Below are positions 17,973 to 26,471 of a DNA stretch of 32,406 nucleotides, piece after piece. The stretch spans positions 1-32,406 of the forward strand of contig JALLAZ010000004.1 of the NCBI GenBank assembly GCA_036939755.1, in the 5' to 3' direction. The translations under genes and the position numbers were made by a program. This stretch comes from Stephanodiscus triporus (lineage: Eukaryota > Bacillariophyta > Thalassiosirophyceae > Thalassiosirales > Thalassiosiraceae). The number at the start of each line of letters is the position of its first letter. Positions within the stretch are counted from its first letter, which is position 1. The notes under the pieces are model-generated. The model was given only the letters and a program-made list of their open reading frames with translations. It was not told the DNA's origin and did not search any database.

Positions 17973-19772
17973 TTACGGACTGCTCCTCGGCGCGCAGAGA
18001 CCCGCCCGACACCCGTACACGGTCTGCCGGAGCACGTCCTCCCTGCTAACGTCGCCCCCAGGGAGGGGCGGACACCTGGCCACGGCGCCGCTCTCCAACA
18101 GGCCGACTTCCGCGTCCCGGAGGGATTTCATGTCGACGTCCAAAGGCCTCGGCAGGCCGGGCGGTACGCCCCCCGCCTCCAGGAACGAGAACGCCGCCCG
18201 ATAGTCCTTCCCCGTGTAAGCGAGGTTGTTCTTCAGGTGGGCGGGAATTATCCGTCGTATCGGCCACTTGGACACCTCGTCGGCGAAGTCGAGGACCTCG
18301 ACCGGCTCGCGATTCAGTATCAGCTGCTGCAGGATGGGCGCGACGAGCAACCCCCCCTGCAACGCCTTGAAGCTTGCGACGTCGTCGCCGACCCAATCCC
18401 AGGGATATAGGCCCGCGAAGTCCGAATTGATATCGGGTCGACGCTCGGCGAGCGCGGTGTTGCTGTGAAACGTTTCGAGGGGGAGTTGAATTTGCCATTT
18501 CATATAATATTAGGGGGGTCAGTATAGAGCCGATGACGATATTCCTCACACCTCGCTCCTGCCATACTATACATAATATAGTATAGATACTGCAAAAAAA
18601 TCATCGAATGATGCGAAAAAAACGGGTGGTACTACTCACACGTCCTTGATCTTCAGGGCCCCGGGGGTGAAGAACAACCCGAACAGCACCACCCTCCTCC
18701 ATCCTCTTTCCCTGACCTCCCTCGTGTCCTCCACGACCTCATTCACCGTGGACCTGGCATGGAACAACAGCGGCCTCGGATCGACATCGAAGATCTTCGG
18801 CACCTCGTCCGTTACCTCCAATACCGTATCCGTGACTAATAGCGTATTCGTCGATTTGTGAAAGAATACAGTCTCCCCGAACGCGCCGTCCTTCGATATC
18901 AACGGACCCAACGTCATATAATCGAAATCGACCTTCCATCCCCCCGGCGCGTCCGCTATCGAATTCGGGATCGTATACGTCCTGCCGTACGGGAAGCCGA
19001 GGTACGATATCGGTAGGTTATTCGGGAAGGAATACTGTCCCGGCTGGACCCATACTTTCGCGTGGGGGAATTTCCGCCCGAATACGCCCGCGTACACCTT
19101 GTGCTCGATCGCGACGCTGCCCAATACGACGTGTCTCACCGGACCGTGTTCCACCTCGAGCTTCCTCATCATATCCAATAATTCCGGTGTGGCCGCGATG
19201 GGATCGTATACGAACAGTCCACCCCCGGCCTCGGCGGATAGCTTGATGACGGTCATCCGCGACGGCACCTGAACGTTGAGTATCCCGAACTTCTGATCGA
19301 ACGTCCATATCGTATCGGGGACGATGGTTTCCATCACCGTCTGTTTGGTCTTGTAGGTACCCACGGGCAGGACGCCCCATAATCCGTATTCCTGTGGCGT
19401 GTCCTCCCTCGTGCCGAGGTAGGTGAGACCGAGTCCGGACGCGGCGAACGCGAGCTCGCCGACCTGACGTCGGGAGAGCAGTAGTCGAGGGGAGGGGGGG
19501 TTATTGGGCGGCGCGGGATCGCCGTCGCCGCCGCCGTGGTTCTTCTCGTTCTTGGAGGCGAGGAGGAGGCGCGGGGTTGGGGGGGAGGGATGGACGGCGA
19601 GGTTTTTGTTGCCGCGGGCTGTCGTCGCGACGGCGGCGATCGTGGTCGACGGGAACGACGGGGGGGGGCGAAATCCCATGACCCCTCCCGCGGACGACGT
19701 GCCGCCGCCGCCATGGAGGAGGACGATGAGCGGGATGATGATGGGGAGGGGGACGGCGAGGGATGATTTCAT
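17973..19772 (-). CDS. DUF4336 protein, predicted plastid, two exons
   Basis: Exons 19772-18640 and 18462-17973 join to 540 residues across a 177-base intron (GTGAGT...CAG). The join gives GALKIKDV/NTALAERRPD. Residues 5-20 are a hydrophobic signal peptide; GGVMGFRPP with Phe34 suits the diatom plastid cleavage motif, followed by a Ser/Thr/Ala-rich transit region. LLSRRQVGELAFAASGLGL with Arg101-Arg102 and a hydrophobic stretch looks like a twin-arginine thylakoid signal. The DUF4336 domain spans about 130-480: MTVIKLSAEAGGGLFVYDPI, then VRHVVLGSVAIEHKVY, VWVQPGQYSFP, LYPWDWVGDDVASF, LVAPILQQLILNR and RRIIPAHLKN. The family occurs in cyanobacteria and plastid organisms; its function is unknown. 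The His-containing motifs recall metallo-beta-lactamase-like folds, but that is a guess. ATG 19772 is the first in frame. Confidence 0.85.
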
Positions 19773-20093
19773 CGCGTGTGCCGATACAACATATATATAG
19801 CAGGTATATCGTTTGGTATCTACATAGCTGTGGACGGACGGAGGCTCTCGGATAAAACGAGGAGGTCTCGCTCCTCATAGCACGCTGTCTGTCTCTCCGG
19901 TATATGTATGCTGACGTCACCACCTCCACCGGTGGCGGGAAGAAAACAGCACAACAACAACAACAACAACAATGACAACGGACCTCTCAAACTCCGCCTC
20001 GCTCCGCCCACGCACCACCCGTGGGGTCCGATGCGATCCCTGACACTATAAGGCGCGCGGGACCAACGAGAGGAGGAAAATATATGAGGGGCA
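19773..20093. promoter_or_regulatory. Bidirectional promoter, DUF4336 gene / Asp-rich orphan
   Basis: These 321 bases lie between divergent starts. A TATATATAG run at about 19793-19801 sits some 20 bases before the minus-strand ATG, and ACTATAAGG near 20045 lies about 50 bases before the plus-strand ATG; either could be a TATA-like element. A (CAA)n run lies at about 19950-19972. Confidence 0.45.
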
Positions 20094-21626
20094 ATGGTCG
20101 AGGACGCGTCGTCGTCCGTTAGGCCGTCGAGGCTGAAGAAGAAACGACGTCGTCCGACGAGGGGGGGACGCGACGACGACGACGACGATGGCGGTGGCAG
20201 CATCGCGACGACGATACGCTCCTCCTCCCTACTACTAGCCGCGCGAGCCGTCGATGGTCGTCGCGGCAAGGAAAATACGACGAACGGGATAATTCGATCG
20301 TACTCGTCGTCGTCGTGCCCCGTGTGGAGGACGACGTCCGGCTCCGGGGGAGGGGGCGGAGGGGGGGGGAGGGGGGGGCTCGCGCCCCGCGACGACGACG
20401 ACGGCGGGAGGAGCGAGGACGGCGGCGGAGGATCGTCGACCTTGCCCGACGACGACGACGACGACGACGACGCGCGACGACGTCGTCGATCGCGGCTGGG
20501 GCTCGTGGGCGACAACACGGATACACGCGCCCTGGAATCTTCGATCGTCTCTTCCGTGCTCGGGATCGATATGTCGAGGTACGAATCGGGGAGCTCCGCC
20601 TTCGAACGAATCTTGGAGCGGTCGTTCGCATTCCACGGCGGCCGACCGAACGACAACGACGACGACGACGACGATCGGGTAGAAGAATCCGCATCCGCCT
20701 CGAGGGACGATGGGATATACCACCCCTTGGTCGGTAGGATCGATCCGCATTCGATCCGTGACCCTGCGAGGAGGGATTATCGAGAGCATGCCGACGATGA
20801 CGACGACAATGATGACGATGAATATTCCATCGCTTTCCCCCCCGGGCGGCGTGGCAAAATCCCCAAGCGAAATTCCCTCCCCTCTTCTCTGCGGAAAATC
20901 AAGGACCCGGGTAATAGCGGCGGGAAGGCCGGTCACGGCATGTGCCTTCCGTTGTCGTGGTATCGATTCCCCCCGTGTAAAATAATACGCCCGTCTCGTT
21001 CGCGAACAACGGTAACGGCGTCGTCGGCGAGGCATCGGGTCGACGACGCGGGAGGAGGATCCGCGGAAGAAGTCGACGACGGCGGCACGAGGGAGCGGTC
21101 GGGGGGGAAGATTGCTCCGCCGCCGATTACGACGACGGAGGCGTCTTCTTCGGCCGATCTCGGCGATGATAACGGACCAGCCGCCGAGGAGGAGGAGGAC
21201 GCGAGGAAACGACAGCGATCGACGTCGCTCCCTCCCCCCGATAGTGCATCGTACCTCGGGAAGGTCAAAATCGAACCCGGCAGGCGAGCGACTATTCGCG
21301 AGACGTTCGACATTGACGAATCCGCCGTCGTGATCGGCACCCTGCGAGAGGGTGAGGAGAGGTTCTTCGTAAGTAGGAGGACCCTTCCTCCGCCGCCGCC
21401 CCCGCCGATCCGCGACGAGTCCGAGTCCGACGACGACGACGACGACGAGTGCGTCGCCGTGGTTCGATACGAAATCGCGTTGGAACCGGCCGATAGCGCC
21501 GGCCGCGAGAAACCGAAGGTCGGCTGGATCAGCGATCGAGGTCGATTGGCCGATGATCCTTACTTGATCCTTAGAGAAGTCGAGGGGCGGTGCCGGGGGG
21601 GGGCTCAAATCTCCTTAGGAAAGTAA
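20094..21626 (+). CDS. Asp-rich hypothetical protein with possible SH3-like C-terminus
   Basis: A 510-residue single-exon protein I do not recognise. Residues 1-370 are low complexity: basic start (LKKKRRRP), repeated poly-Asp and poly-Gly tracts, and Ser-rich stretches. The segment at about 384-510 looks folded: KVKIEPGRRATIRETFD, then AVVIGTLREGE, VVRYEIAL, KVGWISDRGRL and PYLILREV. That spacing resembles a bacterial-type SH3 (SH3b) domain, where IR...VIGTL..GE is followed by a late GWI. This is a pattern guess without support from flanking genes. A long antisense frame (20235-21608) exists, but the plus strand has the ATG, the folded-looking end and a divergent promoter. A GTAAGT at about 21369 lies inside the reading frame; the text across it still reads as protein, so no intron is proposed. 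Confidence 0.6.
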   Translation: MVEDASSSVRPSRLKKKRRRPTRGGRDDDDDDGGGSIATTIRSSSLLLAARAVDGRRGKENTTNGIIRSYSSSSCPVWRTTSGSGGGGGGGGRGGLAPRDDDDGGRSEDGGGGSSTLPDDDDDDDDARRRRRSRLGLVGDNTDTRALESSIVSSVLGIDMSRYESGSSAFERILERSFAFHGGRPNDNDDDDDDRVEESASASRDDGIYHPLVGRIDPHSIRDPARRDYREHADDDDDNDDDEYSIAFPPGRRGKIPKRNSLPSSLRKIKDPGNSGGKAGHGMCLPLSWYRFPPCKIIRPSRSRTTVTASSARHRVDDAGGGSAEEVDDGGTRERSGGKIAPPPITTTEASSSADLGDDNGPAAEEEEDARKRQRSTSLPPPDSASYLGKVKIEPGRRATIRETFDIDESAVVIGTLREGEERFFVSRRTLPPPPPPPIRDESESDDDDDDECVAVVRYEIALEPADSAGREKPKVGWISDRGRLADDPYLILREVEGRCRGGAQISLGK

Positions 21627-21983
21627 ATGGGCGACGATGCGATATTGTGCGGGACAGTCTCTCGGGGGTTTTTCCCCCACGCCCCCATCGCTTCCTCGCT
21701 TCGTCGACACGCATCGTCATTCACACACCCCATTGTTTCGTCCTTGTTCTCCCTGGAGTCTCGACCTTTCGACGACCTCGAATCGCCATGGACCGATCGG
21801 ATATTCGGGGGGTGGTGGCACCACGGTCTCAGGGCGGTGGTGTTTTACGGGATGGGAGGAAAATCGTCTTGACGGACAATAATCAACAACTGCAAATTGC
21901 GAACCATTGATGCAGAATAGATAAATCACATTATTAATCAAAGGGAATAGGACGACGTAAGAGAGAGTGAAGTGTTTCCCCGA
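21627..21983. other. Intergenic region between convergent genes
   Basis: 3' flanks of the Asp-rich orphan (+) and ERCC8 homologue (-). An AT-rich patch at about 21880-21960 with AATAGATAAATCACATTATTAATC could hold polyadenylation signals for both strands. The small overlapping frames here show no domain. Confidence 0.4.
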
Positions 21984-23909
21984 TCACCAAGTGTCCACGT
22001 CTTCAAAATATGGATTCACTTCGTGAGTGGACGGCGAACGATGGCGATTGCTCGCATATCCACGAAAACTCCTCCTGTCGATCACGCGGTGGTAGTCGAC
22101 ATCATGAACCCGACTGGCGTGACTTCCTCCCCAGGATAGTATCATGCCGTCCATCCCGCCGGTCAAAAAATTGACCTGGTTCGACGTTGCGGCATCGCGT
22201 CTGCCGCCGACTTCCGCGTCGCCCCATATACCAACTATCGGCACGAGGCACGAAATTTCGGCGAGGTGCCCGCCAAGGACGAAACTTGGGCATCCTCCCG
22301 GTTCTTTGCCCCTCGTGCCGTACAACGAATAACCGACGATGCGACCCCTCGACGAATTCGTGCCATCATTCGCGGTCGAAACGAGAGTGGCTGTGGTCCT
22401 CGATCCGGGTTGGATTATCGCGAGATTATGACGCCGTCGTCGTCGTCGTCGGTTGGCGCTACCCGGTGGAGGCTTGACGCGTCCTTCGCTGGCGAAGCGA
22501 GTGGGCAAAAGTCGCCCGCCGACGGCCACGGACGGATCACCGACAACGATACCGCCTTCCCTCCCACCCTTCCCCAAAGCCACCACCGATGAAACGAAGC
22601 ACGATTCCGGCCTCAAATCCCAATGTCGAATCACCCCATCGAGGCCCGAGGTAACGACTTCGTCGCCGTCGGGCGAGAACGTCACGGCCGCGACGGGTCC
22701 CGAATGGGATTCCGCGCCGCGCGTCCGCCGTCGCGAAGACGGCGCATTCGTCGAGAACTTTCCCCCGTAGTCGTCGTCGTCGTCGTTTCCCCCGCGATGA
22801 CGATCGAGGACGCCGACGCACCCCGCGCGTCCGGCCTTGCGCACGTCCCACAGTCGCACCGCGCCGTCGTCGTCCCCGCTCGCCAATCGGAACGGATGAC
22901 GCGGATCCCACGCGACGGCGTTGACCCCTCCCCCTCCTCCTCCTCCCCCGACGTCGACTCTCCCAATCGTCAGCTCGTGAGTCGCGGTCCCGCCCCGGAA
23001 GGCGTCGCACAGGCGCACGCCGCCGCCAACCCCGCCGATCCCCTCCCCGATCCCGAGCGCCAGGAGAGCGGTGCCGTTGGGACAACCCTCGGGCGTCTTC
23101 GGCACGTCCGTGCATCGGACGTCCGCGACCGTCGACCTCCGCCCTCGTCCTCCGTCGACGGCGGCAGCCGCCGCCGTGGAATGATGAGTGCGAACGTTCG
23201 TCGCGAACGCTGGCACGAACGACGTCGCGTCCCAGACCAGGACCTCCCCGGACATCGATACCGACACGAACGATCCGCGCACGTCGCCCGGATACCAGTG
23301 CACGCCCGCGATCGGATGACGATGGCCGGCGGGAACGCCGCACGCATCCACGACGACGTCGTCGTCGTCGTCGTAGTCGCGCGCGCCCGAAGACGAGGTG
23401 GCGCCGGGTACCGATCGCGCGATCGGCCGTAGTCGGCGCGCGGCGGTCGCCACCATCGCGTCGTCGTCCGGGCGAGACGACGACGACGACGACACGTCGT
23501 AGAGCGCGATCGTACGATCCCGCCCGGCCGATCCGACGAGGAGGTACCGCGGCACGCCTCCCGCGCGATCCAGGTCCATGCAGGAGACGCCCGCGCCGAT
23601 GATGCCGCCCGGCGCCGAGCCGTCGTCGTTTTCGTCGTCGCGCGTCGCTACGATCGATCGTCGCGTCGTCGTCGTCGACGTCGACGACGACGACGACGCG
23701 CGGGACGACCACGACGCCGGTCCGACGAAACGCGGATGGGAAAGCAGTCCCATCGGAGAGAAGAGGGGGGGGGCGTCGCGGTCGTCGTAGTCGTCGTCGT
23801 CGTCGTCGAGGTCGTTGCATCCGTCGTCGTAGTCGTAGTCGTCGTCTCGTCGGTGCAGGAGGTGTCCCCCGACGATCCGATCGAATATGGAACACGGCAG
23901 TCGGCGCAT
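21984..23909 (-). CDS. ERCC8: CSA/ERCC8-like WD40 protein
   Basis: A 641-residue single-exon WD40 propeller. The start MRRLPCSIFDRIVGG...LHRR lines up with the CSA N-terminus that docks on DDB1. Blades visible: VSCMDLDRAGG to IALYDV at about 107-139; AGVHWYPGDVRGSF to VLVWDA at about 201-228, matching the CSA VQWYPHD blade; LLALGIGEG to VRLCDAF at about 282-305; VNAVAWDPRHP to VRLWDVRKAG; VAAVTFSPDG to IRHWDLRPE; and a last blade ending FLTGGMDGMILSW. The tail EVNPYFEDVDTW resembles the CSA end NPAFEDAW. CSA is the substrate receptor of a CUL4-DDB1 ubiquitin ligase acting on stalled RNA polymerase II in transcription-coupled repair. Human CSA has 396 residues; the excess here is Asp, Gly and Ser runs between blades. 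The frame is open upstream to 24044 but begins there with GTG, so ATG 23909 is chosen. Its promoter and first codons are duplicated at 25371-25898. Confidence 0.82.
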   Translation of the reverse strand: MRRLPCSIFDRIVGGHLLHRRDDDYDYDDGCNDLDDDDDDYDDRDAPPLFSPMGLLSHPRFVGPASWSSRASSSSSTSTTTTRRSIVATRDDENDDGSAPGGIIGAGVSCMDLDRAGGVPRYLLVGSAGRDRTIALYDVSSSSSSRPDDDAMVATAARRLRPIARSVPGATSSSGARDYDDDDDVVVDACGVPAGHRHPIAGVHWYPGDVRGSFVSVSMSGEVLVWDATSFVPAFATNVRTHHSTAAAAAVDGGRGRRSTVADVRCTDVPKTPEGCPNGTALLALGIGEGIGGVGGGVRLCDAFRGGTATHELTIGRVDVGGGGGGGGVNAVAWDPRHPFRLASGDDDGAVRLWDVRKAGRAGCVGVLDRHRGGNDDDDDYGGKFSTNAPSSRRRTRGAESHSGPVAAVTFSPDGDEVVTSGLDGVIRHWDLRPESCFVSSVVALGKGGREGGIVVGDPSVAVGGRLLPTRFASEGRVKPPPGSANRRRRRRRHNLAIIQPGSRTTATLVSTANDGTNSSRGRIVGYSLYGTRGKEPGGCPSFVLGGHLAEISCLVPIVGIWGDAEVGGRRDAATSNQVNFLTGGMDGMILSWGGSHASRVHDVDYHRVIDRRSFRGYASNRHRSPSTHEVNPYFEDVDTW

Positions 23910-24243
23910 CCGCCTGCCGTCGGTCGCGATGCGTCGGAGGAGACTTACGGTCCCCCCGACGCGATGGTCATCGCCGCCGTCGCGGCCGCGGCGGCGGTCG
24001 AGCTCGTCGTTATAAAATGAATCGCGATCGTCGGGCAAATACACGCCGCGGGAGCTGGTCGTTCACCGGTTAGTCGTCGTCGTCGTCCGACGACGGCGTT
24101 TCCAAACGTGAGGCGGAGAGCGACGGGGGGCGGAGGTGGGGGGTGGGGGGTGGTGGGTCGAAAACGGCGCGAAAGAACGGGGGGGAGGGGGATGGAGGGT
24201 AGGGGTCCGACCGCTTTTTTGCGTCAGCCGAGAGGAGAGGACG

Positions 24244-24277
<34 letters not shown>

Positions 24278-24449
24278 CGCGGGGACGAGGATGGACACCC
24301 CGGCCCCTATCCCACTCATCGCACGCACCTTGTCCCGGACCACGACGCGGGACTTCCCAGCAGGGACCTCCACAGCAGGTGGGATGGGAGGGAGATTCGA
24401 TCGTCGCTGTATTCGCGACGGCGTCGTCGTCGTCCTTTCGTCATCGTGT
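23874..24449. repeat. Duplicated segment A1: ERCC8 5' end and divergent promoter
   Basis: Matches 25371-25898 in the same orientation. Shared landmarks run in order: CGAATATGGAACACGGCAG, GGGCAAATACACGCCGCGGG, GGACGAGGATGGACACCCC, CTTGTCCCGGACCACGACGC and a final TCGTCGTCCTTTCGTCATCG. Substitutions and small gaps are scattered throughout, including a missing stretch just upstream of the ERCC8 ATG in the other copy. It spans the first dozen ERCC8 codons and most of the ERCC8/NYN intergenic DNA. Confidence 0.9.
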
Positions 24450-24555
24450 CGGATTTGTCGGGAGGACCGGACAGACTAAAATTTTTGCCACGCCTCAAAT
24501 TTTCATTTCTACATAAACTGTCATCACACAATACTAACTTCACGCAGCAGCAACA
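23910..24555. promoter_or_regulatory. Divergent promoter between ERCC8 and NYN pseudogene
   Basis: These 646 bases run between the ERCC8 ATG and the start of the first NYN copy. They are G-rich on the plus strand (runs of GGGGG and GGTGGGG) with a GA microsatellite. Being the original between-gene DNA that was copied as unit A, they should contain signals for both directions. Confidence 0.5.
24247..24275. repeat. (GA)n microsatellite
   Basis: About 14 uninterrupted AG units in the ERCC8/NYN promoter. The duplicated copy has a shorter run at about 25708-25726, so the tract has changed length since the duplication. GA tracts are common promoter elements in eukaryotes, but no factor can be named. 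Confidence 0.85.
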
Positions 24556-25288
24556 ATGATGAACTTGGCATCATGTCGCACCCTTTTCTTTTGCCACGCT
24601 CCTCACCAGCGGTTGCGCGTTGATCGATATAGCTCCGGAGTGCATCTACGGCAAATTGCAGAGCCGCGACCTGCGAAGATATTTGCGTGCCTCCTCGATG
24701 CAGAGAACACACAGCCATCCAAGCTTGTCCCAGTTTGCTAGCATAAGTGGCAAGGGCTCATCGGACATGGCGATGGCGATGGATGCCATCAGTCTCTTGC
24801 ACGATGATAAGATTGATGTCGAAGGATTCGCGTTGGTCTCTTCTGACAGAAATTTCACTCCACTGGCGTCCAAGCTTCGCGAGTCTGGAAAGGACGTCAT
24901 AGGCTTCGGTCTCCGAAGGACTCCAGACCCTTTCGTAAAGGCCTGCTCAAAGTTCTTTTACTTGGAGGATCTGAGGAATGACGCATCGGACTCTGATTTT
25001 CCTGAAGATTCTGGCTCGATCTCAGAGCTGGTGGTGGAGCTGCACACAGCGCTGACTGAGTGCCAAAAGAGTAACCGCCGTGCAGTGCGTGATGAGGGCT
25101 GGGTAGACATCCAATTCCTGCATCATATGCTTAGGCTCGGCAATCCCTCGTGGGACCCATGCAATTACGGCATGTCAAAGAGGAAAGGGTATGGAGGACT
25201 GCTTGAACGCCCTGATGTCCAGCAATACTTCGAGCTGAAAAAGGTGAATCGTATCATATTCTTGCGGGCAAGAAGCAGACCGTTGTGA
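24556..25288 (+). pseudogene. NYN/OST-HTH gene copy B1, frameshifted by a deletion
   Basis: Copy of the intact gene at 26472-27329. It starts at the same ATGATG and reads 61 codons to FACLLDAENTQPSKL, then stops at 24741. Relative to the intact copy it lacks a net 125 bases just after the CCATCCAAGCTT site, corresponding to about residues 57-99. The loss is not a multiple of three and removes the YGDF region of the NYN fold. The remaining frame, open from 24620, encodes the C-terminal two thirds without change. The 5' part differs at several codons (for instance Cys for Tyr near the start), while everything from 24756 to the stop is identical to the other copy. Splicing around the lesion cannot be excluded but no good sites were seen. 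Confidence 0.85.
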
Positions 25289-25289
25289 C
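24756..25289 (+). repeat. 534-base direct repeat, copy 1 (identical to 26797-27330)
   Basis: Base-for-base identical to 26797-27330 at a constant offset of 2041. The first mismatch upstream is at 24755 (G here, T in the other copy), and identity ends at 25290, one base past the base after the stop codon. Flanking homologous sequence has clearly diverged. Confidence 0.93.
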
Positions 25290-25370
25290 CTGTGACAAAA
25301 TCAGCAAGGCGATGGTGGGGAACAAGAATGCATAAGAAAAGGAAGGGGGCTGAAATGCCCTTCCCCTGTT

Positions 25371-25898
25371 GATCCGACCGAATATGGAACACGGCAGTCG
25401 GCGCATCCGCCTGCCGTCGGTCGCAATGCGTCGAAGGAGATCGACGCCGTCTCGGCTGTCGTTATGAAATGACTCGCGATCGTCGGGCAAATACACGCCG
25501 CGGGAGCCGGTCGTTCACCGGTTCGTCGTCGCCGTCGTCGTCGTGGTTCGTCTGACGGCGTTTTCCTAAAGTGAGGCAAAGAGCGGAGCGGGGGATAGGG
25601 GGGTAGGAGGGAGACTTCGAAAACGACGCGAAGGATCGGGAGGGAGGGAGGCGGAGGGGTCCGACGTTTTTTGTGTCGGCCGAGAAGAGAGAAGGCCGAC
25701 GGCCCGAGGAGAGAGAGAGAGAGAAACGCGGGGACGAGGATGGACACCCCGGGCCCTATCCCACACAACGCACGCACCTTGTCCCGGACCACGACGCGGA
25801 ACTTCTCAGCAGGGATCTCCACAGCAGGTGGGATGGGAGGGAGATTCGATCGTCGTTGTATTTGCGACGGCGTCGTCGTCGTCCTTTCGTCATCGTGT
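25371..25898. repeat. Duplicated segment A2: ERCC8 promoter copy with truncated gene start
   Basis: Second copy of 23874-24449. On the minus strand it keeps the ERCC8 start region (MRRLPCSIFGRI) from an ATG near 25406 for about a dozen codons. It then runs into unrelated DNA at 25370, so it cannot make a WD40 protein and is a 5' gene fragment. Promoter landmarks and a shortened GA tract persist. It sits upstream of the intact NYN gene and may supply its promoter (inference). Confidence 0.88.
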
Positions 25899-26374
25899 TG
25901 TGTCCCCGTCAGCGGCGTGTTGCAGGTGGACGCTCTTGTCGCATCAGAGACGGGCAGCTTTAATTTTTTTTTGCACCTCTCCACACTCACAGCTAGCGCC
26001 GCAGCCACAGTAAATCCAGGCACCAGCAGCATCTTCGTCGTCGTCGAAAGCTCATGGTAATGGCAGGGTGAGAAGGTGATCAATATTAATGTAGGTCAAT
26101 GAGTCCAAGCTCTGTTCTTTTATGTTGGATCAAGTCACAGTGATCGTGAATTTTATTTTCACAGCGATACTTCAATTGCCGAGATGTAGCATCATTTGTC
26201 CGTGATGTTGAGAGTAAAGGTGCTCCGCCAAAGAACAGCTGGAGTTAGTAATTTCGTGCGATTCACCCAAACGTTTCACCTGAAAGTAGTGTCTATCGTT
26301 GAGAAAAACAATAACATCACATCGAAAATTTTCTTTCGCAGCCACTTCGCCGACCGTACTCTCTCTAACGACAC
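25899..26374. other. 476-base segment present only between A2 and B2
   Basis: In the first unit the A and B homologies are separated by 38 bases (24450-24487); here they are separated by 476. The extra DNA is more balanced in composition. It contains TTCTTTCGCAG near 26332, which could act as a 3' splice site, so it may be a leader exon or intron of the intact NYN gene. It may equally be an insertion here or a deletion from the first unit. No terminal repeats or target duplication were seen. Confidence 0.6.
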
Positions 26375-26471
26375 CCACGCCTCAAATATTCAATCTCACT
26401 CACTGGTCACACCGACTTCTTTTGCGCGTGATAAGCTGTCGATCACAAGACGAACTTCACGCAGAGCAACA

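Noticed and set aside
21369..21374. GTAAGT inside the Asp-rich orphan as an intron donor
   Set aside because: The frame stays open and the sequence across it reads as protein; no matching acceptor improves the product.
20235..21608. 457-codon minus-strand open frame opposite the Asp-rich orphan
   Set aside because: No domain or plausible initiation context; Arg/Val-rich translation typical of reading (GAC)n backwards. The plus strand has the folded-looking C-terminus and a divergent promoter.
22537..23895. 452-codon minus-strand frame overlapping the ERCC8 homologue
   Set aside because: Same strand, different frame, Arg-dominated low-complexity translation. The WD40 frame has recognisable blades.
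23910..24044. Upstream extension of ERCC8 (45 residues beginning at GTG 24044)
   Set aside because: No ATG in the extension; ATG 23909 gives an N-terminus that lines up with CSA. Similarity between the A copies here is equally explained by conserved promoter or leader DNA.
24247..24275. CRISPR-like or other array for the GA and GT repeats
   Set aside because: Simple dinucleotide microsatellites without spacers. No CRISPR array is expected or seen.
25301..26032. Minus-strand frame of about 243 codons across the duplicated promoter
   Set aside because: Pro/Arg-rich with no domain, runs through promoter copy A2, and is not open in the corresponding part of A1.
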